A DNA stretch of 64,000 nucleotides, taken from positions 1-64,000 of the forward strand of contig QEVP01000021.1 in NCBI GenBank assembly GCA_003576765.1, written 5' to 3'. Both the position numbers and the translations under genes were made by a program. The notes beneath the pieces are model-generated. The model was not told the DNA's origin. It saw nothing but the letters and a program-made list of their open reading frames with translations, and ran no database searches. This document shows positions 24,041 to 32,448 of the stretch, piece after piece (the first letter of the stretch is position 1; each line of letters opens with the position of its first letter). The DNA comes from Pseudomonadota bacterium (GTDB lineage: Bacteria; Pseudomonadota; Alphaproteobacteria; Rhizobiales; Xanthobacteraceae).

Positions 24041-26062
24041 ATGAGCAAGGACGCATCCGTCTTACGGCTTCAACCGGCGCCGCATGATGACGCGGACTCG
24101 CAGCTTGAGCGTTTCGCAAAAGCGGTATCGGACGAGCAGGCCCTGACCAGGGCGCTTGAAAGCGCCGACATCGTGCCTCAGCTTCTGGTGCATGCGCAAC
24201 TTTCCGGTGAAACGGATTTATTGAGCGAGGCGGCGCCCTATGTGACCGGCGGCTGGAGCTTCATGGAAAGCATTCCGGAGCCGCTGCGCGTCGAGATCCG
24301 TGCAAGACTGATCCAGACCCTGAAAGACTGCGCCGCGGGGCGGCTGCCTCCGCCGCAGGTGCCGTCGCGCACCGAGTTCGGCAAGATCATGAGCGCCGGT
24401 ATCGGCGAGATGCTGTCCGACGACTATGCGGCGATGTTTCTGGAGGAGATGACCTCCGAATCCTCGGCCTCCGATCCGCGCAACGTCACCTGGAGGCGTC
24501 CCGTTCGTCCCGACGTGAAGGATTTTCATGTCGTCATCATCGGCGCCGGCGTGTCCGGCCTGTGCATGGCAATCAAGCTCAGCGAGCTTGAGATTCCTTT
24601 CACGATCTACGAGAAGAACGACACCGTCGGCGGCACCTGGTACGAAAATTCCTATCCCGGCGCTGCGGTGGACATTCCCAACCACTTCTATTCGTTCTCG
24701 TTCGAGCCCAAGCACGACTGGTCGCGGCACTTCGCCAGGCGCGACGAATTGTGGACCTATCTTGAGCACTGCGCCGACAAGTACGATGTCCGCCGCAACA
24801 TCGAGTTCGGCGTCGAGATGACCGAGGCCGAGTTCGACGAGGACCGACAGCGCTGGACCGTCAAGCTGAAGGATCGGGATGGCAACGTGCGGTCCGTCGA
24901 CGCGCCCATCCTGGTCACGGCGACCGGCGTGCTCAACCGGCCTGCCATCCCCGATATTCCGGGGATCGCGTCGTTTGCCGGTCCGATGTTCCATTCGGCG
25001 CAGTGGGATCACAGCGTCAAGCTGGAGGGCCGCCGCGTCGCGCTGGTCGGTACCGGCGCTTCGAGCATGCAGATCGGGCCGACGATTGCCGGTTCGGTCG
25101 AGCGGCTGCTGGTGTTCCAGCGCTCGCCACACTGGGCCGTATCGCATCCCAACTATCACCTCGAAGTCACCGAGGGGATGAAGTGGGCGCTGCAGAACAT
25201 TCCGTTCTTCGCGAAGTGGTACCGCTTCCTGTTGTTCTGGGCATCCGGCGACGTGCTCCATCGCATGCTGCAGGTGGATCCCGAGTGGCCGACGCCGGAA
25301 ATTTCCCTCAATGCCGAGAGTCATGCCTTCCGCCAGCGGTTGCTCGATTACATCAACTCGGAACTGAGCGATCGGCCGGACCTGATCGAGCGGGTGACGC
25401 CGAATTTCCCGCCCTACGGCAAGCGCATGCTGCGCGACAACAACTGGTACAAGATGCTCAAGCGCAGCAACGTCGATCTGATCTCCGAAAGCGTCAAGGA
25501 GATCACGCCGGATGCCGTGATCGACGGCGCGGGCCAGCGCCATCCGGTCGATGTCATCGTGCTTGCGACGGGTTTTCTGGCGACGAGGCCGTTGTGGCCG
25601 ATGACGATCCGCGGTCGCGGCGGCGCCGACATCCGCAAAGTGTGGAACGACGACGATCCGCGCGCCTATCTCGGCATCACGGCGCCAAAATTTCCGAACA
25701 TGTTCATGCTGGCCGGTCCCAACACCGGGTTGTCGCACGGCGGCAGCTTCTTCTTCATCGTCGAGTGCCAGGTCCGCTACGTCATGCAGTGCCTGCGCGA
25801 AATGATCGAAAAGAACCATGCGACCATGGAGTGCCGCGACGCACCGCACGACGAGTACAACCGCCAGGTTGACGAGGCGCACAGCCGCATGGTGTGGGCG
25901 CATAAGAACGTGAAGAGCTGGTACAAGAACGACAAGGGACGTGTCGCGGCGCTGTCGCCGTGGCGGCTGGTCGATTACTGGAAGCTGACCTGGGCCCTCA
26001 ATCCCAACGACTATATCTTCCGGCCCCGGGGCGCGGTCGCGCCCGCCAAACGCGAGGCGTGA
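24041..26062 (+). CDS. Baeyer-Villiger monooxygenase, 4-hydroxyacetophenone monooxygenase-like
   Basis: A 673-residue flavoprotein. An N-terminal extension of about 150 residues, as in 4-hydroxyacetophenone monooxygenase, precedes the FAD site VVIIGAGVSGLCMAIKL (about residue 165) and GGTWYENSYPGAAVDIP. The Baeyer-Villiger fingerprint F-x-G-x3-H-x3-W is present as FAGPMFHSAQW (about residue 311), and the NADPH Rossmann motif is ALVGTGASSMQIG. It would insert one oxygen next to a ketone, giving an ester, using NADPH and O2. The gene next to it encodes an esterase-type hydrolase, the expected second step. The exact ketone is unknown; aryl alkyl ketones are the family precedent. Confidence 0.9.
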   Translation: MSKDASVLRLQPAPHDDADSQLERFAKAVSDEQALTRALESADIVPQLLVHAQLSGETDLLSEAAPYVTGGWSFMESIPEPLRVEIRARLIQTLKDCAAGRLPPPQVPSRTEFGKIMSAGIGEMLSDDYAAMFLEEMTSESSASDPRNVTWRRPVRPDVKDFHVVIIGAGVSGLCMAIKLSELEIPFTIYEKNDTVGGTWYENSYPGAAVDIPNHFYSFSFEPKHDWSRHFARRDELWTYLEHCADKYDVRRNIEFGVEMTEAEFDEDRQRWTVKLKDRDGNVRSVDAPILVTATGVLNRPAIPDIPGIASFAGPMFHSAQWDHSVKLEGRRVALVGTGASSMQIGPTIAGSVERLLVFQRSPHWAVSHPNYHLEVTEGMKWALQNIPFFAKWYRFLLFWASGDVLHRMLQVDPEWPTPEISLNAESHAFRQRLLDYINSELSDRPDLIERVTPNFPPYGKRMLRDNNWYKMLKRSNVDLISESVKEITPDAVIDGAGQRHPVDVIVLATGFLATRPLWPMTIRGRGGADIRKVWNDDDPRAYLGITAPKFPNMFMLAGPNTGLSHGGSFFFIVECQVRYVMQCLREMIEKNHATMECRDAPHDEYNRQVDEAHSRMVWAHKNVKSWYKNDKGRVAALSPWRLVDYWKLTWALNPNDYIFRPRGAVAPAKREA

Positions 26063-26064
26063 CA

Positions 26065-26928
26065 ATGACGGCGCACCCGCTCCGCGAGGAGGTTTTTGCG
26101 AAAATCGCCGCGCTCGGCGCGAGATTCGACGGCGACGTGATGGCCGCGACGCGGGCGGTGATCGAGACGCTGCCGGACGACGCCGGCGATGCGCGACGGT
26201 TTGTCGAAAGCGTGTCGTACGGGCCGGACCCCCGCCACGAGATCGACGTCTACTCTCCGGGTGGCACGGGACGGCCGGTGCTCGTTTACGTGCCAGGCGG
26301 CGGGTTCGTCGGCGGCGACAAGGCGACCTATCGCAGGCTCGGCGAATATTTTGCGCGTCAGGGATATCTGACCCTGATTGGAAACTATCGCCTTGCGCCC
26401 GCCGTGCAGTGGCCGTCCGGTGCGCAGGACGTCTCGGCGATGGTCGATTGGGCGGTGGCGAACGCGGCGCGATATGGCGGCGACCCTGCGCGGACGTTCG
26501 TGTTCGGCCAGTCCGCCGGCGCCACGCATGTGGCCGGTGCATTGTTCGATCCGGACCTGCGCCCCCGCAACGTCTCCGCGGTGAAAGCGGCAGTGCTGGC
26601 GAGCGGCATCTACAGGATCGAGCCGACCGATCCCGAGTCGGGGATCACCAAGTATTTTTCCGATGACGCCAGCACCTACGCGAAGCGATCGCCGTTGACG
26701 CACGTCGGCGCGAGCAGGCTTCCCCTGCTTCTGCTCGTTGCCGAATACGATCCGTCGTTCCTCGGCATGCCGACGCTTGAGCTTGCCGGCGCCGTCTATG
26801 CGCGGGACGGAAAATGTCCGCCGCTGCTGTGGCTGAACAGGCACAACCACGTGTCCTATGTGCTCGGCATGGGAAGCGCGATCGACGCGGTTGGACCGGA
26901 GATCGTTCGGTTCTTTGAGGCCGCCTGA
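26065..26928 (+). CDS. Alpha/beta hydrolase (esterase, hormone-sensitive-lipase-like)
   Basis: A 287-residue hydrolase. The oxyanion-hole motif is VYVPGGGFVGGD (a HGGG-like loop in which the His is Pro), the nucleophile elbow is FGQSAGATH, an acid candidate is in VAEYDPSF and the His in NRHNHVSYVLG. The start follows the monooxygenase stop by two bases. Ester cleavage of the Baeyer-Villiger product is the simplest role (inference). Sequence resembles small-molecule esterases rather than lipases. Confidence 0.86.
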   Translation: MTAHPLREEVFAKIAALGARFDGDVMAATRAVIETLPDDAGDARRFVESVSYGPDPRHEIDVYSPGGTGRPVLVYVPGGGFVGGDKATYRRLGEYFARQGYLTLIGNYRLAPAVQWPSGAQDVSAMVDWAVANAARYGGDPARTFVFGQSAGATHVAGALFDPDLRPRNVSAVKAAVLASGIYRIEPTDPESGITKYFSDDASTYAKRSPLTHVGASRLPLLLLVAEYDPSFLGMPTLELAGAVYARDGKCPPLLWLNRHNHVSYVLGMGSAIDAVGPEIVRFFEAA

Positions 26929-26995
26929 CGGGGCCTGCTCCGAAAGGCAATGCGGCGCTATCGGGCCGCGCGATGAATTGAGGACAGGTCTGGCG

Positions 26996-28453
26996 ATGGA
27001 CGACGATCTAGCCTTTGCCACAGCCTCGCGGCTTGCCGAACTGGTCAAAGCGAAAAAGATCGGCAGCGTCGAACTGCTGGATTTTTTTGCATCGCGCGTC
27101 GCGCGGTTCAATCCGCGGCTCAACGCGATTATCGCCGACAGAATGGATGCGGCGCGCGCGCTGTGCCGGCAGCGTGATGCTCAAGCCGCCAGGGCTGCGG
27201 CCGACGAACTGGGGCCGCTGCACGGCATCCCGATGACGATCAAGGAATCGTTCGATGTGCCGGGCCTGCCGACCACCTGGGGGTTGTCCGAGTTTCGCGG
27301 CAACGTGGCGGCCTCTCCGGCCACGGTGGTCGAAAGGCTCGAGGCGGCGGGCGCGGTGGTCTTCGCCAAGACCAACGTGCCGGTCAACCTTGCGGACTGG
27401 CAAACGTTCAACCCGGTTTACGGCGTCACCAACAATCCGTGGAATGTGGAGCGCAGCCCCGGCGGTTCGTCGGGCGGCGCGGCCGCAGCCCTGGCGGCGG
27501 GGCTGACACCGCTCGAGGTCGGCAGCGACATCGGCGGCTCGATCCGCGGGCCGGCGCATTACTGCGGCGTGTACGGCCACAAGCCGACGTTCGGCCTGGT
27601 GCCGCGCGACGGCCATGCGTTGCCGGGCACTTATTCCCATGGCGACATGGCGGTCGCCGGCCCGCTGGCACGCTCCGCCGAGGACCTTCGCCTGATCCTA
27701 GAGATCATCGCCGGTCCCGATGCGATCGATGGCCGGGCCACGAGCCTGCGGCTCCCGGCACCGGCGCAGCGGCGCCTGTCCGACTTCCGCGTCGGCGTCA
27801 TGCTGACCTCGCCCGCCGCCGATGTCGATGCCTCGGTTCAGAACGAGATCGACAAGCTGGCAGGCTGGCTTGAGGCGCAGGGTGCGCGCGTGGACCGCGG
27901 TGATCTCGGCATCGATCACGCGCTGCTGCACGAAACCTACGTCATGCTGCTGCGCTCGGCGACGAGCCGGCGCATCGCGCCCGAGGCGTTCGAGCGATTG
28001 TCAGCGGCGCGGCAGGCGAGCGAAGGGCGCTCCGATTACTTTGCATGGCAGGCGCGGGGCAACACCCTGAGCCACGTTGAATGGCTGAAGTGGGACAATC
28101 TCCGGCACCAGATGCGGTGCGAATGGGACCGGCTGTTCCAGCGGTTCGATCTGCTGCTGTGCCCGGCGGCGGCGACGCCGGCAATGCGTCACAATCATCA
28201 GGGCGAGCGCTGGGAGCGGATGGTCGAGGTCAACGGCAAGGACCAGCCCTCGACCACCCAGATGTTCTGGGCGGCCATGGCGGCGATGCTGTTTCTGCCG
28301 GCGACGGTTGCGCCGATTGCGCGCACCGGCGAGAACCTGCCGGTCGGCGTCCAGATCATAGGGCCGCAATACGCCGATCTGACCTGCATCGCCTTCGCGC
28401 GCTTGCTTGAGCGCGACTATCGCGGCTTCGAGCCGCCGCCGGCGTTCCTATGA
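26996..28453 (+). CDS. Amidase, amidase-signature family
   Basis: A 485-residue Ser-Ser-Lys hydrolase. The catalytic Lys is in PMTIKESFDVPG; the Gly/Ser-rich signature is SPGGSSGGAAAALAAG with the cis-Ser, and the nucleophile Ser lies in GSDIGGSIRGPAHYCG. Length fits family norms. The chosen ATG begins MDDDLAFATASRLAELVK; a much earlier in-frame start would overlap the hydrolase gene. It sits in the same direction as the monooxygenase/esterase genes, so the imported compound may carry an amide, or the operon handles related amides and esters (inference). Confidence 0.9.
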   Translation: MDDDLAFATASRLAELVKAKKIGSVELLDFFASRVARFNPRLNAIIADRMDAARALCRQRDAQAARAAADELGPLHGIPMTIKESFDVPGLPTTWGLSEFRGNVAASPATVVERLEAAGAVVFAKTNVPVNLADWQTFNPVYGVTNNPWNVERSPGGSSGGAAAALAAGLTPLEVGSDIGGSIRGPAHYCGVYGHKPTFGLVPRDGHALPGTYSHGDMAVAGPLARSAEDLRLILEIIAGPDAIDGRATSLRLPAPAQRRLSDFRVGVMLTSPAADVDASVQNEIDKLAGWLEAQGARVDRGDLGIDHALLHETYVMLLRSATSRRIAPEAFERLSAARQASEGRSDYFAWQARGNTLSHVEWLKWDNLRHQMRCEWDRLFQRFDLLLCPAAATPAMRHNHQGERWERMVEVNGKDQPSTTQMFWAAMAAMLFLPATVAPIARTGENLPVGVQIIGPQYADLTCIAFARLLERDYRGFEPPPAFL

Positions 28454-28492
28454 TCGAGGGAACGCGGGCTTGCAGGATCGTGTGCGACGGGC

Positions 28493-28513
28493 GGTGGAGA
28501 CATCGGCTCCACC
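28493..28513. terminator. Possible bidirectional hairpin between convergent genes
   Basis: GGTGGAG / CTCCACC with a 7-base loop lies in the 77-base gap between the amidase and the converging cupin gene. No T tract follows on either side, so factor-independent termination is uncertain. Confidence 0.3.
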
Positions 28514-28530
28514 GTCGGTCTGCCGCGCGG

Positions 28531-28911
28531 CTACACCGGATCGAAGTAGTGGATTTCCATCAGCATGCAGCCCTTTTCCGATTTGAAGGGCCCATGCACC
28601 GCGCCCGGCGGCCGGCAGGCGTAGGTGAATGGCGCGTAGGACGTGCCGCCGTTGCCGGCCTCGTCGTTGCCGACGGTGAGATCGCCGGAGACGAGAAAAA
28701 CCTCTTCCCAGTAGTCGTGGACGAATGGTTTCGTCGTGTAGGTGCCCGCGTCGAACTTGAGAAGGCGGGTGCGGCTTCCCCGCTTGTTCGCTTCGTCGAG
28801 ACCGCCGGACAGAATCTTCTGCTTGATCCCCGTCGGGTATCCCGTCGGAACCTCCCATCCTTCCGTAAGGTCGAGCGTATAAAATTCGTCATGCAGCTTG
28901 TTGACAGGCAT
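28531..28911 (-). CDS. Cupin-domain protein
   Basis: A 126-residue single cupin. The start MPVNKLHDEFYTLDL is preceded by GAGGAA at good spacing; an upstream ATG is less likely. The cupin core has EEVFLVSGDLTVG and CRPPGAVHGPF, resembling ChrR-type or small catabolic cupins. Of the usual metal ligands, the region YWEEVF keeps the Glu and PPGAVHGP the late His. It is transcribed away from the FAD monooxygenase gene, and an operator-like site lies 54-71 bases upstream of its start. The function is unknown; metal-dependent isomerase or dioxygenase roles occur in such cupins. Confidence 0.8.
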   Translation of the reverse strand: MPVNKLHDEFYTLDLTEGWEVPTGYPTGIKQKILSGGLDEANKRGSRTRLLKFDAGTYTTKPFVHDYWEEVFLVSGDLTVGNDEAGNGGTSYAPFTYACRPPGAVHGPFKSEKGCMLMEIHYFDPV

Positions 28912-28964
28912 CGGTCGTTCCTCTTCGTCGCCGGTGCGCGGGCTCAAACCCGGCATGGAGTTGT

Positions 28965-28982
28965 AATCTGAAATATCAATAT
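28965..28982. promoter_or_regulatory. GntR-type operator, copy 3 (degenerate)
   Basis: AATCTGAAATATCAATAT shares the ATCTGAAA...ATCA core and 12 of 18 positions with the 29066 site. It is placed upstream of the divergent cupin gene. Confidence 0.4.
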
Positions 28983-29065
28983 CCGTCAACTGAGTTCAGG
29001 AATTTCAACCTGTCCAATGCGGCATTGCATAGCTGTATGAATTGACGTGGCGGACTGTATCTTGT

Positions 29066-29083
29066 TATCTGAAACATCAGATA
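29066..29083. promoter_or_regulatory. GntR-type operator, copy 4 (best site)
   Basis: TATCTGA-AACA-TCAGATA is a perfect 7-bp inverted repeat. Upstream, TTGACG (29042) with an 18-base spacer would place TATCTG as the -10, so the operator covers the promoter of the FAD monooxygenase operon that includes the GntR/FCD regulator gene. Confidence 0.7.
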
Positions 29084-29201
29084 GTGAGCACGCTGGGAGG
29101 CACCTTGAGAGGTCGATGGCCAGTTGTGCGGAGAGGAGCGGGAAGGGTCGTCGCATGGCTGGACCGGGCACCCTTGCGCGCTGCCACGATGGATCGTGTG
29201 C

Positions 29202-30395
29202 ATGACTGAGGACCGGGTGATCATCGCCGGCGCGGGGCCGGTGGGCTTGGTGGCGGCGGCCGGGCTGGTGCGCCGGAATATCCCTGTGACGGTTCTCGAA
29301 GCCGGCCATGAACTGAGTTCTGAATCGCGCGCTTCGACGTTCCATCCGCCGACCCTCGACATGCTGGCCGAACTGGGCGTGGCCGCGCCTCTCATCGATC
29401 AGGGATTGAAGGCGCCGAGGCTGCAATACCGCTCGAAGGCCGGGGTGATCGCAGAGTTCGACTTCGGCGAGATCTCGGACCAGACGGCGCATCCCTATCG
29501 GGTGCAGTGCGAGCAGTTCAAGCTGACCCGCATCCTGCTCGACCGATTGAGCCGCAGCAGCAACTTCGACATCGAGTTCGGCGTTCAGGTCCGGGGCGTC
29601 GAGCAGGACGACACCGGCGTCAGCATCCAGGTCGAGGCCAACGGGACGAGCGATGCGCGGCGGGGGGCATGGCTGATCGGGGCCGACGGCGCGCGGAGCG
29701 AGGTGCGCCACGCGCTTGACGTCACGTTCGAGGGATTCACCTGGCCCGAGCGCTTCCTGGTGCTGAGCACGCCGTTCGATTTCGACGCGGTGATGGAAGG
29801 ACTCGTTTCGGTCAACTACGTCGCCGACCCCGCATGCTGGCACTTTCTGCTGCGCATACCAGGGATGTGGCGGGTGATGTTTCCCGTGGCGCAGGATGTC
29901 AGCGACGAGGTCGCCACGAGCCGCGCGTTCGGGCAGGCCCAGTTGGCGCGTGTCGTGCCCGGCGTTTCCGAGTTCGAAGTCGTACACGCGACACTCTATC
30001 GCGTGCATCAGCGCGTCGCCCAGCGCTTTCGTGTCGGCCGTGCGTTTCTTGCGGGCGATGCCGCGCATATCAACAATCCGCTCGGCGGCATGGGGATGAA
30101 CGGCGGCATCCACGACGCCATCAACCTGTCGGCAAAGCTGGCGGCGGTCATCCACGGCGAATGTGCCGAAGCGGAACTGGATCGCTACGATCTGCAGCGG
30201 CGGCAGGTCACGGTCGAAAGCGTGCAGACGCAGACCATCCAGAACAAGCGCGATCTCGAAGCCGCGACGGACGAGGCGCAGGCGGAGTTTCGCGATCGTC
30301 TGCGGCGGATCGCAGGCGATCATGAGGAACGACGGCGCTACCTGGAGCGGGTTTCGATGATCTCAAGCCTGCGGCGCGCCGCGGAGCTGGGCTAG
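29202..30395 (+). CDS. FAD-dependent monooxygenase, aromatic-ring hydroxylase (PHBH/UbiH-like) family
   Basis: A 397-residue flavoprotein with FAD dinucleotide motif VIIAGAGPVGLVAAAGL at the N-terminus, a DG-type motif WLIGADGARSEVRHAL and the second FAD motif FLAGDAAHINNPLGGMGMNGGIHDA. These are the three landmarks of class A flavin hydroxylases, which add one oxygen to a phenolic ring. It could act on the phenol released after Baeyer-Villiger oxidation and ester cleavage (inference). The long upstream region carries the operator at 29066. DUF2848 and the regulator follow in the same direction. Confidence 0.88.
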   Translation: MTEDRVIIAGAGPVGLVAAAGLVRRNIPVTVLEAGHELSSESRASTFHPPTLDMLAELGVAAPLIDQGLKAPRLQYRSKAGVIAEFDFGEISDQTAHPYRVQCEQFKLTRILLDRLSRSSNFDIEFGVQVRGVEQDDTGVSIQVEANGTSDARRGAWLIGADGARSEVRHALDVTFEGFTWPERFLVLSTPFDFDAVMEGLVSVNYVADPACWHFLLRIPGMWRVMFPVAQDVSDEVATSRAFGQAQLARVVPGVSEFEVVHATLYRVHQRVAQRFRVGRAFLAGDAAHINNPLGGMGMNGGIHDAINLSAKLAAVIHGECAEAELDRYDLQRRQVTVESVQTQTIQNKRDLEAATDEAQAEFRDRLRRIAGDHEERRRYLERVSMISSLRRAAELG

Positions 30396-30419
30396 GTTCG
30401 GTTGCCAGTGGGAAAAGGA

Positions 30420-31112
30420 ATGTCAGGTCAGGTGCTCAATATTTCGTTCGTCGATCGTCACGGCACGCGGGCCGTCACGGTCAACCTCGGTGCCTGCATC
30501 GTTGCGGGCTGGACGGGCCGCGACCCGGTTGCGCTGGAAAAGCACATCGTCGAACTGGAGGCGTTGGGCGTCAAGCGCCCGGCGGCGACGCCGATATTCT
30601 ACCGCGTGAGCTATAGCCGGCTGACGACCGCCGGGCAGATCGAGGCGGTCGGCACTGCGTCGAGCGGCGAGGTGGAGTACGTGCTGCTGCAGCACAACGG
30701 CAGGCTCTGGGTCGGTGCCGGGTCCGACCACACCGACCGCGAGGTCGAGACCTACGGCGTGACGGTGTCCAAGCAGCTTTGCGACAAGCCTATCGCCTCG
30801 ACGTTCTGGCCGGTCGAGGAGGTGGAGGCGCACTGGGACAGCCTGACGCTGCGCTCGTTCATCACGGTCGGCGGGAAGAAAATCCTCTATCAGGAAGGCC
30901 GCCTCGTCGAAATGCTCGGGCCGCGCGACCTGATCGGCCGCTTTACCGGCGGCAAGGAATTGCCGGAAGGCACGATCATGTTCTGCGGCACGTTCGATGC
31001 GATCGGCGGGATCCGGCCCGCGCCGCGCTTTGATTTTGAGATCGAGGATTCTATTCTCGGGCGAAAGATCGCGCACGGTTATGATATCGTGTCGCTTCCA
31101 ATTGCAGGGTAG
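30420..31112 (+). CDS. DUF2848 family protein (fumarylacetoacetase-like)
   Basis: A ~230-residue protein matching what I know of DUF2848: VEYVLLQHNGRLWVGAGSDHTDREVETYG, KPIASTFWPVEEVEAHWDSL and the C-terminal PEGTIMFCGTFDAIGGIRP, which resembles the fumarylacetoacetate hydrolase fold. Acidic residues in GSDHTDRE are probable metal ligands. No reaction is established. The start is unclear: ATG 30420 abuts AAGGA, while GTG 30408 or TTG 30402 are in frame. The gene is 24 bases after the monooxygenase and 11 bases before the regulator, so likely in one transcript. Confidence 0.8.
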   Translation: MSGQVLNISFVDRHGTRAVTVNLGACIVAGWTGRDPVALEKHIVELEALGVKRPAATPIFYRVSYSRLTTAGQIEAVGTASSGEVEYVLLQHNGRLWVGAGSDHTDREVETYGVTVSKQLCDKPIASTFWPVEEVEAHWDSLTLRSFITVGGKKILYQEGRLVEMLGPRDLIGRFTGGKELPEGTIMFCGTFDAIGGIRPAPRFDFEIEDSILGRKIAHGYDIVSLPIAG

Positions 31113-31123
31113 CACGGGCGGAA

Positions 31124-31807
31124 ATGACGGGGCACAGCGGTTCGGATGGTGCGGTGTGGCCGGGTGAGGTCGAGCCAGCCGATTCCCTGAAGGAGAAGGC
31201 CTATCGGGCGATCAAGCACCGCATTATCACCTGCGCGTTCAAGCCCGGCCAGGAACTGAGCGAGAGCACGGTCGCCAGCGCCCTGAAGATCGGCCGCACC
31301 CCCGTCCATCAGGCGTTCGACCGGCTGCACGTCGAGGAGCTTGTCGATGTCCAGCCCCGCAAGGGCATCGTCGTGCGCTCGATCAATCTCGATGAAGTGA
31401 TCGACATCATCGAGACCAGGCTGCTCAACGAGACTTTTGCGGTCCGCCTTGCCGCCGAGCGGGCCAGCGCCTCCGAGATCGTGGCGATCCGTGACACCTT
31501 CCTGCACGCCGACGAGATCGCCGATCAAGGCAACATCGAGCAGATGATGCTGCTGGATCGCGAGTTTCATCGTCTGATTGCGCGGGCGGCGCACAACCTC
31601 GTGCTGGCCGATGTCTTGCTCAAGCTCCATGAGCGTTCGCTGCGGTTGTGGTTCATTTCGCTTGGAGCGTCGGACCATCAGGCGCGCGTTCACGGCGAGC
31701 ATCAGCGGATATTCCAGGCGATCAGCCATCGCGACGCCGGCGCGGCCGAAGCGGCGATGCGCGACCACATCGAATCGTTTCGCGAGAACGTGCTGCGGCA
31801 TCTGTAG
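31124..31807 (+). CDS. GntR-family transcriptional regulator, FCD subfamily
   Basis: A 227-residue regulator. The winged helix is at about residues 22-88 (LKEKAYRAIKHRIITCAFKPGQELSE and IGRTPVHQAFDRLHVEELVDVQPRKG). The FCD effector domain follows, with the metal-binding residues visible in DREFHRLIARAAHN and GEHQRIFQAISHRDAGAAEAAMRDHI. FCD proteins bind carboxylates and leave DNA on ligand binding. It ends the catabolic cluster and is the obvious candidate to bind the four TATCTGA-N4-TCAGATA-like sites at 19072, 19408, 28965 and 29066 (inference). Confidence 0.9.
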   Translation: MTGHSGSDGAVWPGEVEPADSLKEKAYRAIKHRIITCAFKPGQELSESTVASALKIGRTPVHQAFDRLHVEELVDVQPRKGIVVRSINLDEVIDIIETRLLNETFAVRLAAERASASEIVAIRDTFLHADEIADQGNIEQMMLLDREFHRLIARAAHNLVLADVLLKLHERSLRLWFISLGASDHQARVHGEHQRIFQAISHRDAGAAEAAMRDHIESFRENVLRHL

Positions 31808-31858
31808 CCCCGTCGGGCTGTGGCATTTGCTTTCCTGAAGACGGCAGCGGCGGTCGTG

Positions 31859-32344
31859 TCAGCGGGCCGCGGTCGCCGGCCGGTCCGGAAAATGCCGTGT
31901 CCCGGCATGGGCGCGGATCGCCGGCCAGATCGCGCGGCGCCAGGCCGACGCGCCAGCCTCCCACGCTACCACCTCGCCCTCGTGCAGCACGAACCACTGT
32001 GGCGCCCCCGGCTGCTCCCGGACCCGCTCGCGAAGGTCGGCGAGGTCGGTCGGCCATTGCGGTTCGGCCAGCAGGTCGCGCAGTTGCGTCGCAATCACTT
32101 CGCGATAGCGCAGGCCGGAAAACTCTCGGCTCTTCATGAATGAAGGCCGCTCGTCGCGCCGCCAGGCGCGGCATGGCCCGCAGTCCTCGGCGCCGACATA
32201 GACGACGGTGATCGGGTCGTTTCCCGCAGCGCGCCGATACGGCACGTCGGCGACCAGAAAGCCGGCGCCGAGCAGCACCGCGAGCCCGGCCAGCAGGCGG
32301 TGCAAGGGGACAGGCAAGGAAAAAGGAAAGGCTGCCGTCAGCAT
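31859..32344 (-). CDS. Membrane-anchored thioredoxin-like protein
   Basis: About 161 residues: a single N-terminal membrane helix (LHRLLAGLAVLLGAGFLVAD), then a thioredoxin-like domain with active site EDCGPCRAW and the expected WFVLHEGEVVAWEAG strand. The usual cis-Pro region is GAPQWFVL. It should act in the periplasm as a dithiol reductant or oxidant, for instance keeping CuA or SCO cysteines reduced. It is divergent from the heme-copper operon and shares the 105-base gap that holds the NNR-like box, so joint regulation is plausible. The assignment of partner is inference. Confidence 0.78.
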   Translation of the reverse strand: MLTAAFPFSLPVPLHRLLAGLAVLLGAGFLVADVPYRRAAGNDPITVVYVGAEDCGPCRAWRRDERPSFMKSREFSGLRYREVIATQLRDLLAEPQWPTDLADLRERVREQPGAPQWFVLHEGEVVAWEAGASAWRRAIWPAIRAHAGTRHFPDRPATAAR

Positions 32345-32378
32345 GGGCCCACCATAGGGCGGGAGGACGGCGCGGCAC

Positions 32379-32392
32379 TTATCCAAAGTCAA
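32379..32392. promoter_or_regulatory. NNR/FNR-family box upstream of the heme-copper operon
   Basis: TTATC-CAAA-GTCAA differs at one defined position from the Paracoccus NNR-type pattern TTAAC-N4-GTCAA. It lies 57 bases before the first gene of the cluster and between divergent genes. The cluster's own Crp/FNR regulator has the E-x2-SR recognition motif that reads TTGAC/GTCAA half sites. Confidence 0.5.
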
Positions 32393-32448
32393 GGCCGGCA
32401 TCTGCGAACGGTGGCAGCTTCCTGTCGTAGGACGCGAGGGGAGCCACC

